This document shows positions 61,421 to 64,000 of a stretch of DNA of 64,000 bases, piece after piece. Below the pieces are notes generated by a model. It ran no database searches and was not told where the DNA came from. It was given only the letters and a program-made list of their open reading frames with translations. Location: the NCBI GenBank assembly GCA_963759175.1, contig CAVWXP010000010.1, positions 1 to 64,000 of the forward strand, given 5' to 3'. Position 1 is the first letter of the stretch. Each line of letters starts with the position of its first letter. This DNA is from SZUA-442 sp963759175. Lineage in GTDB: Bacteria; Actinomycetota; Acidimicrobiia; Spongiisociales; UBA5794. Made by a program: the position numbers and the translations under genes.

Positions 61421-62208
61421 GACAACCACCGCTTCCGCCGCTTGTAGTGCTTCACGTCACGGAACGACTTCTTCTCCTCGTCGCCGTGGAGACCCAGGTA
61501 GAACTCCTGGACGTCCTCGTCCTGGAGCAGTTTCTTGGGATCACCGTCCATGACCACCTTGCCCACCTCCATGATGTACCCGTAGTCGGCGATCGACAGC
61601 GCCATCGAGGCGTTCTGCTCGATGAGTAGGACGCTCGTTCCTTGGCTGTTGATGTCGACGATGATGTCACGGATCTGCTGGACCAGCATCGGTGCGAGCC
61701 CCAGCGACGGCTCATCGAGGATCAGGAGCTTCGGGTTCGCCATCAGCGCACGGCCGATCGCCAGCATCTGCTGCTCGCCACCGGAGAGATATCCGGCCGT
61801 GTCGCGGCGACGGTCCGAGAGGATCGGGAAGAGCCCCATCACCCGCTCGTACGACTCCTGCACGACGGACCGCTTGCGATTCGTGTAGCCACCTGCGCGC
61901 AGGTTGTCCTCTACGGACATCTCCACGAAGATCCGCCGACCCTCGAGCACCTGGGTGATACCCGACCGCACGATCTTCGACGGCTCCATCGAGTCGATGC
62001 GCTGACCGTCGAACGTGATGGTGCCCTTGGTGACATCGCCCTCGTGGACGCCGAGGAGCCCCGTTATGGCACGAAGGGCCGTCGTCTTGCCTGCGCCGTT
62101 GGCGCCGAGCAGGGCGACGATCTGCCCATCACGTACCTCGATGGACAGACCGCGAAGCACGAGGACCACGTCGTTGTACACGACCTCGAGATTGGCGACT
62201 TCCAGCAT
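61417..62208 (-). CDS. livF: Branched-chain amino acid ABC transporter ATPase, LivF-type
   Basis: The 263-aa ATPase has Walker A LLGANGAGKTTALRAITG near residue 35, VLEGRRIFVEMSVEDNL, signature YLSGGEQQMLAIGRALM near 140 and Walker B LLILDEPSLGLAP, followed by LLIEQNASMAL. This is the LivF pattern. ATG 62208 is preceded by AGGAGA. The Lys/Arg-rich C-terminus (HYKRRKRW) is an extension. It is transcribed after the second binding-protein gene. Confidence 0.9.
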   Translation of the reverse strand: MLEVANLEVVYNDVVLVLRGLSIEVRDGQIVALLGANGAGKTTALRAITGLLGVHEGDVTKGTITFDGQRIDSMEPSKIVRSGITQVLEGRRIFVEMSVEDNLRAGGYTNRKRSVVQESYERVMGLFPILSDRRRDTAGYLSGGEQQMLAIGRALMANPKLLILDEPSLGLAPMLVQQIRDIIVDINSQGTSVLLIEQNASMALSIADYGYIMEVGKVVMDGDPKKLLQDEDVQEFYLGLHGDEEKKSFRDVKHYKRRKRWLS

Positions 62209-62231
62209 GGGTCTCCTGTGTCGGTGTTCGG

Positions 62232-62265
62232 GAGTGGGTGGCCCGGATCCCCGGGCCACCCACTC
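62232..62265. terminator. Strong hairpin between the second binding-protein gene and livF
   Basis: Positions 62232-62246 and 62251-62265 form a perfect 15-bp GC-rich stem with an ATCC loop. There is no T-run. It sits in the gap between binding-protein and livF genes in the direction of transcription. It may limit read-through or protect the upstream message, giving more binding protein than ATPase. Confidence 0.65.
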
Positions 62266-62276
62266 GGTTGGTCAGG

Positions 62277-63641
62277 TCAGAGCTCGAAGCACGCGGTCTC
62301 GAACACGAAGTTCGCCGCGATGTCCGACGTGTAGCCGGGCTCGACCACCTCGACACCGGTACCTCCAGCGAGGAGGTCATCGAGGTTCGGGCGGCTGATC
62401 ACCGTCACACGGTTCAACCGCTCGTTCGGCGTACCGACGTAGCTCTCGTTGGGTGCGAGGCCGTCGAAGTCGACTTCCTCGAGCGTCTTGGCTGCTGCGA
62501 GCACACCCGCCTGGGTCATGTCGCCCGCGGCGTACGCCGCACGCAGTGCCGCTTCGAGGATGATCGCCTCGACGAAGCCCTCGGCATAGAAGTCGAGGGG
62601 ATCGGCACCAGCGGCCGTCATGATGTCACGCACCTGGGCGTTGCCTGGTGAGTCGTAGCCCCACGGGCGGTAGTACGCACTCCAGTACCAGTCACGCTGG
62701 ATCTGCTCGGCGAAGTCCGATCCGAGATACGCAGGGCTGTAGGTCGGGGAGGCCCCGGTCCAAGCCGCTTCGTAGCCGGTCGCGATCGCTGCGCCGTACA
62801 CCGAGGGGAACGTCGTCGGCGTCGCAGTGACGAACGCGATGTCCGCGCCGCTCTCGGCGATGGCGACACCGATCGGTGCCAGGTCCTCACCGGGGATGAT
62901 CCCGCCGGTGGCGTCGTACACGATCTCGAGACCGAGGGCCTCGGCTGCGAGGGCAGCGCCTGCCGCGGAATCGAGCCCGTAGTCGCCGGGCAGCGATGCA
63001 ATGGCAATGGTCGTTGCACCGGTCTGCTCCTGGATGTACGCCAGCGAGTTCATCGCCTCGATGCAGTACGGCGAACCGTGGTGCATCGTGTTGGAGTCGA
63101 ACGGCGCCGTCCAGCCCGAGTACCAGGTCAGCGGGATCGCGAGCATGCCATCTGCGACGAGGTCCTCATAGATCGCCACGGTGTGTGGCGAACCGGTCGA
63201 GTGGCCGATCGCCACGACCTCGTCCTTGAGCTCCTCGTAGAGCGTCACGTGCGTCGGAACGTCGTAGCCCGTGTCACGGGTGACGAGCTCCACCTGGAGC
63301 CCCTCGATACCACCATTGGCGTTGACGAAGCCCCAGTACGCCTCCTGGCCGGCAACGATCGCACTCACCAGACCCGCGAAGGGTCCGCTGAGGTCCGAGA
63401 GCAATCCGACCTGGATCGTCCCGGCGTCGAGGTCGACGCCGATGTCGGTTGTGGGCGGCGTCATCGACTCCGCCGTCGTTGTGGTCTCTTCCGTCCCGCC
63501 ACCGTCGGCGGTTGTCGTCGTCTCCTCGGTCCCTCCGCCATCGGCGGTGGTGGTGGTCGTGTCGTCGCTGTCACTGCTACACGCAGCTGCGACCATTGCC
63601 AACACCAGGACCAAGACGAGGAAAGCGAATCGCTTTCTCAT
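62277..63641 (-). CDS. Liv-type ABC transporter substrate-binding lipoprotein (second copy)
   Basis: The 454-aa protein has a lipoprotein signal (LVLVLVLAMVAAACSSD, Cys21), then a linker with two copies of TTADGGGTEETTT. The Peripla_BP_6 fold includes IQVGLLSDLSGPFAGL near 75, PLTWYSGWTAPFDSN, PYCIEAMNSLAYIQ and YTSDIAANFVFETACFEL at the end. It is the main binding protein upstream of livF/livG and just after livM. The ligand is unknown; amino acids or amides are typical for the family. Confidence 0.88.
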   Translation of the reverse strand: MRKRFAFLVLVLVLAMVAAACSSDSDDTTTTTADGGGTEETTTTADGGGTEETTTTAESMTPPTTDIGVDLDAGTIQVGLLSDLSGPFAGLVSAIVAGQEAYWGFVNANGGIEGLQVELVTRDTGYDVPTHVTLYEELKDEVVAIGHSTGSPHTVAIYEDLVADGMLAIPLTWYSGWTAPFDSNTMHHGSPYCIEAMNSLAYIQEQTGATTIAIASLPGDYGLDSAAGAALAAEALGLEIVYDATGGIIPGEDLAPIGVAIAESGADIAFVTATPTTFPSVYGAAIATGYEAAWTGASPTYSPAYLGSDFAEQIQRDWYWSAYYRPWGYDSPGNAQVRDIMTAAGADPLDFYAEGFVEAIILEAALRAAYAAGDMTQAGVLAAAKTLEEVDFDGLAPNESYVGTPNERLNRVTVISRPNLDDLLAGGTGVEVVEPGYTSDIAANFVFETACFEL

Positions 63642-63681
63642 CCGGTTTCTCCTCTCATCGTTTCCCTTTTCTTTCGTATGT

Positions 63682-63706
63682 CTCGCCCGGTCACGACCGG
63701 GTCGAG
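63682..63706. terminator. Hairpin downstream of livM
   Basis: CTCG plus CCCGGT pairs with ACCGGG plus CGAG (63682-63706), with a one-base bulge and a 4-nt loop. It lies in the 69-bp gap between livM and the binding-protein gene on the minus strand. It may attenuate transcription between the permease and the highly needed binding protein. Confidence 0.5.
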
Positions 63707-63710
63707 AGAG

Positions 63711-64000
63711 CTAGTAGGTGAAGGGCCAGCCCTTCCAGTAGTTGCGGATGCGGATCCAGATGCCGTACAGGCCCAGCGGCTCGAACACCAGGAACACGAT
63801 CAACAGGACGCCGTACAGCACGAGGTTGAACTGTGACACGTTGAGGCCGGGCGAGTTGCCCGCCGCGGTGGAGATCAAGCCCCAATCATCGGGTCCGGTC
63901 GACACGAACAGGTTCGCAATGCCGGCCAGGATCCCGGAACCGGATTCGGCTGTCTCGGACAGCAGGTCGCTGAAGTCCTGCACCAGGCGCGGCAGGGTCA
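63711..64000 (-). CDS. livM: Branched-chain amino acid ABC permease, LivM-type (C-terminal part)
   Basis: The last 96 residues of a membrane permease are present; the rest lies beyond the right edge. Visible are the helix QFNLVLYGVLLIVFLVFEPLGLYGIWIRI and the typical LivM ending with an aromatic/charged cytoplasmic tail (RNYWKGWPFTY). Position upstream of a binding protein and LivF/LivG fixes the assignment. Confidence 0.78.
   Translation of the reverse strand, partial: TLPRLVQDFSDLLSETAESGSGILAGIANLFVSTGPDDWGLISTAAGNSPGLNVSQFNLVLYGVLLIVFLVFEPLGLYGIWIRIRNYWKGWPFTY

Overview
The window is a GC-rich bacterial chromosome segment with an actinobacterial gene set: a UPF0182 membrane protein, a YlbL-type PDZ/Lon-like protease, a DivIVA-domain protein, a class E-like sortase, an OleB-OleC fusion, and several genes that look leaderless with GTG starts. 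No 16S rRNA or complete tRNA is present. The lineage is therefore inferred from gene content only: an uncultured, probably deep-branching actinomycetote such as Acidimicrobiia. Single-base frame breaks in at least two otherwise intact-looking genes suggest either a draft (possibly metagenomic) assembly or recent decay.

1-5.8 kb is an accessory island. Four roughly 190-210 bp repeat units, plus the tail of a fifth at the left edge, carry 3'-half sequences of a Met-tRNA. Each ends in a hairpin whose stem covaries between copies while its loop is nearly constant. Between the units sit a secreted chymotrypsin-like protease with a lipoprotein, a small toxin-antitoxin-like pair, and an AbiEi/AbiEii module with a DUF3024 protein. 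This looks like accretion of cargo at a tRNA-derived attachment site. No integrase is visible inside the window.

5.8-24.5 kb holds core-like genes: an SLC13-type permease with TrkA-C domains; the olefin (long-chain hydrocarbon) genes oleA / oleBC / oleD; an ABC1/UbiB-family kinase-like protein with a holin-like N-terminus; an ABC-2 exporter; a Kef-type antiporter; a PEP-utilising enzyme overlapping a PlsY-like acyltransferase; a divergent ferrochelatase; and a phenylacetate-CoA ligase.

24.5-51.4 kb is the metabolic centrepiece, a purine-catabolism supercluster resembling the E. coli yge-ygf region but rearranged. It contains an adenine deaminase, SsnA, YgfK and HyuA. A leftward operon encodes YgfM, XdhD, XdhC, a YqeB-like protein and YqeC. 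A rightward operon encodes an 8-oxoguanine deaminase (frame-broken), a three-subunit xanthine-dehydrogenase-type enzyme and MocA/PucB. Under a GntR/UTRA regulator there follow two non-canonical carbamoyltransferases, a carbamate kinase and two PLP enzymes of the threonine-synthase fold. Inferred flow: purine bases are deaminated and hydroxylated by molybdenum enzymes, dearomatised by YgfK, ring-opened by amidohydrolases, and the carbamoyl groups are passed to carbamate kinase for ATP. The amino-acid-like remainder would go to the PLP enzymes.

51.4-64 kb returns to housekeeping genes: UPF0182, DivIVA-domain protein, YlbL-like protease, sortase, BioY, a PaaI-like thioesterase, and a branched-chain-amino-acid-type (Liv) ABC transporter with two substrate-binding lipoproteins. 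The last gene (livM) runs off the right edge.
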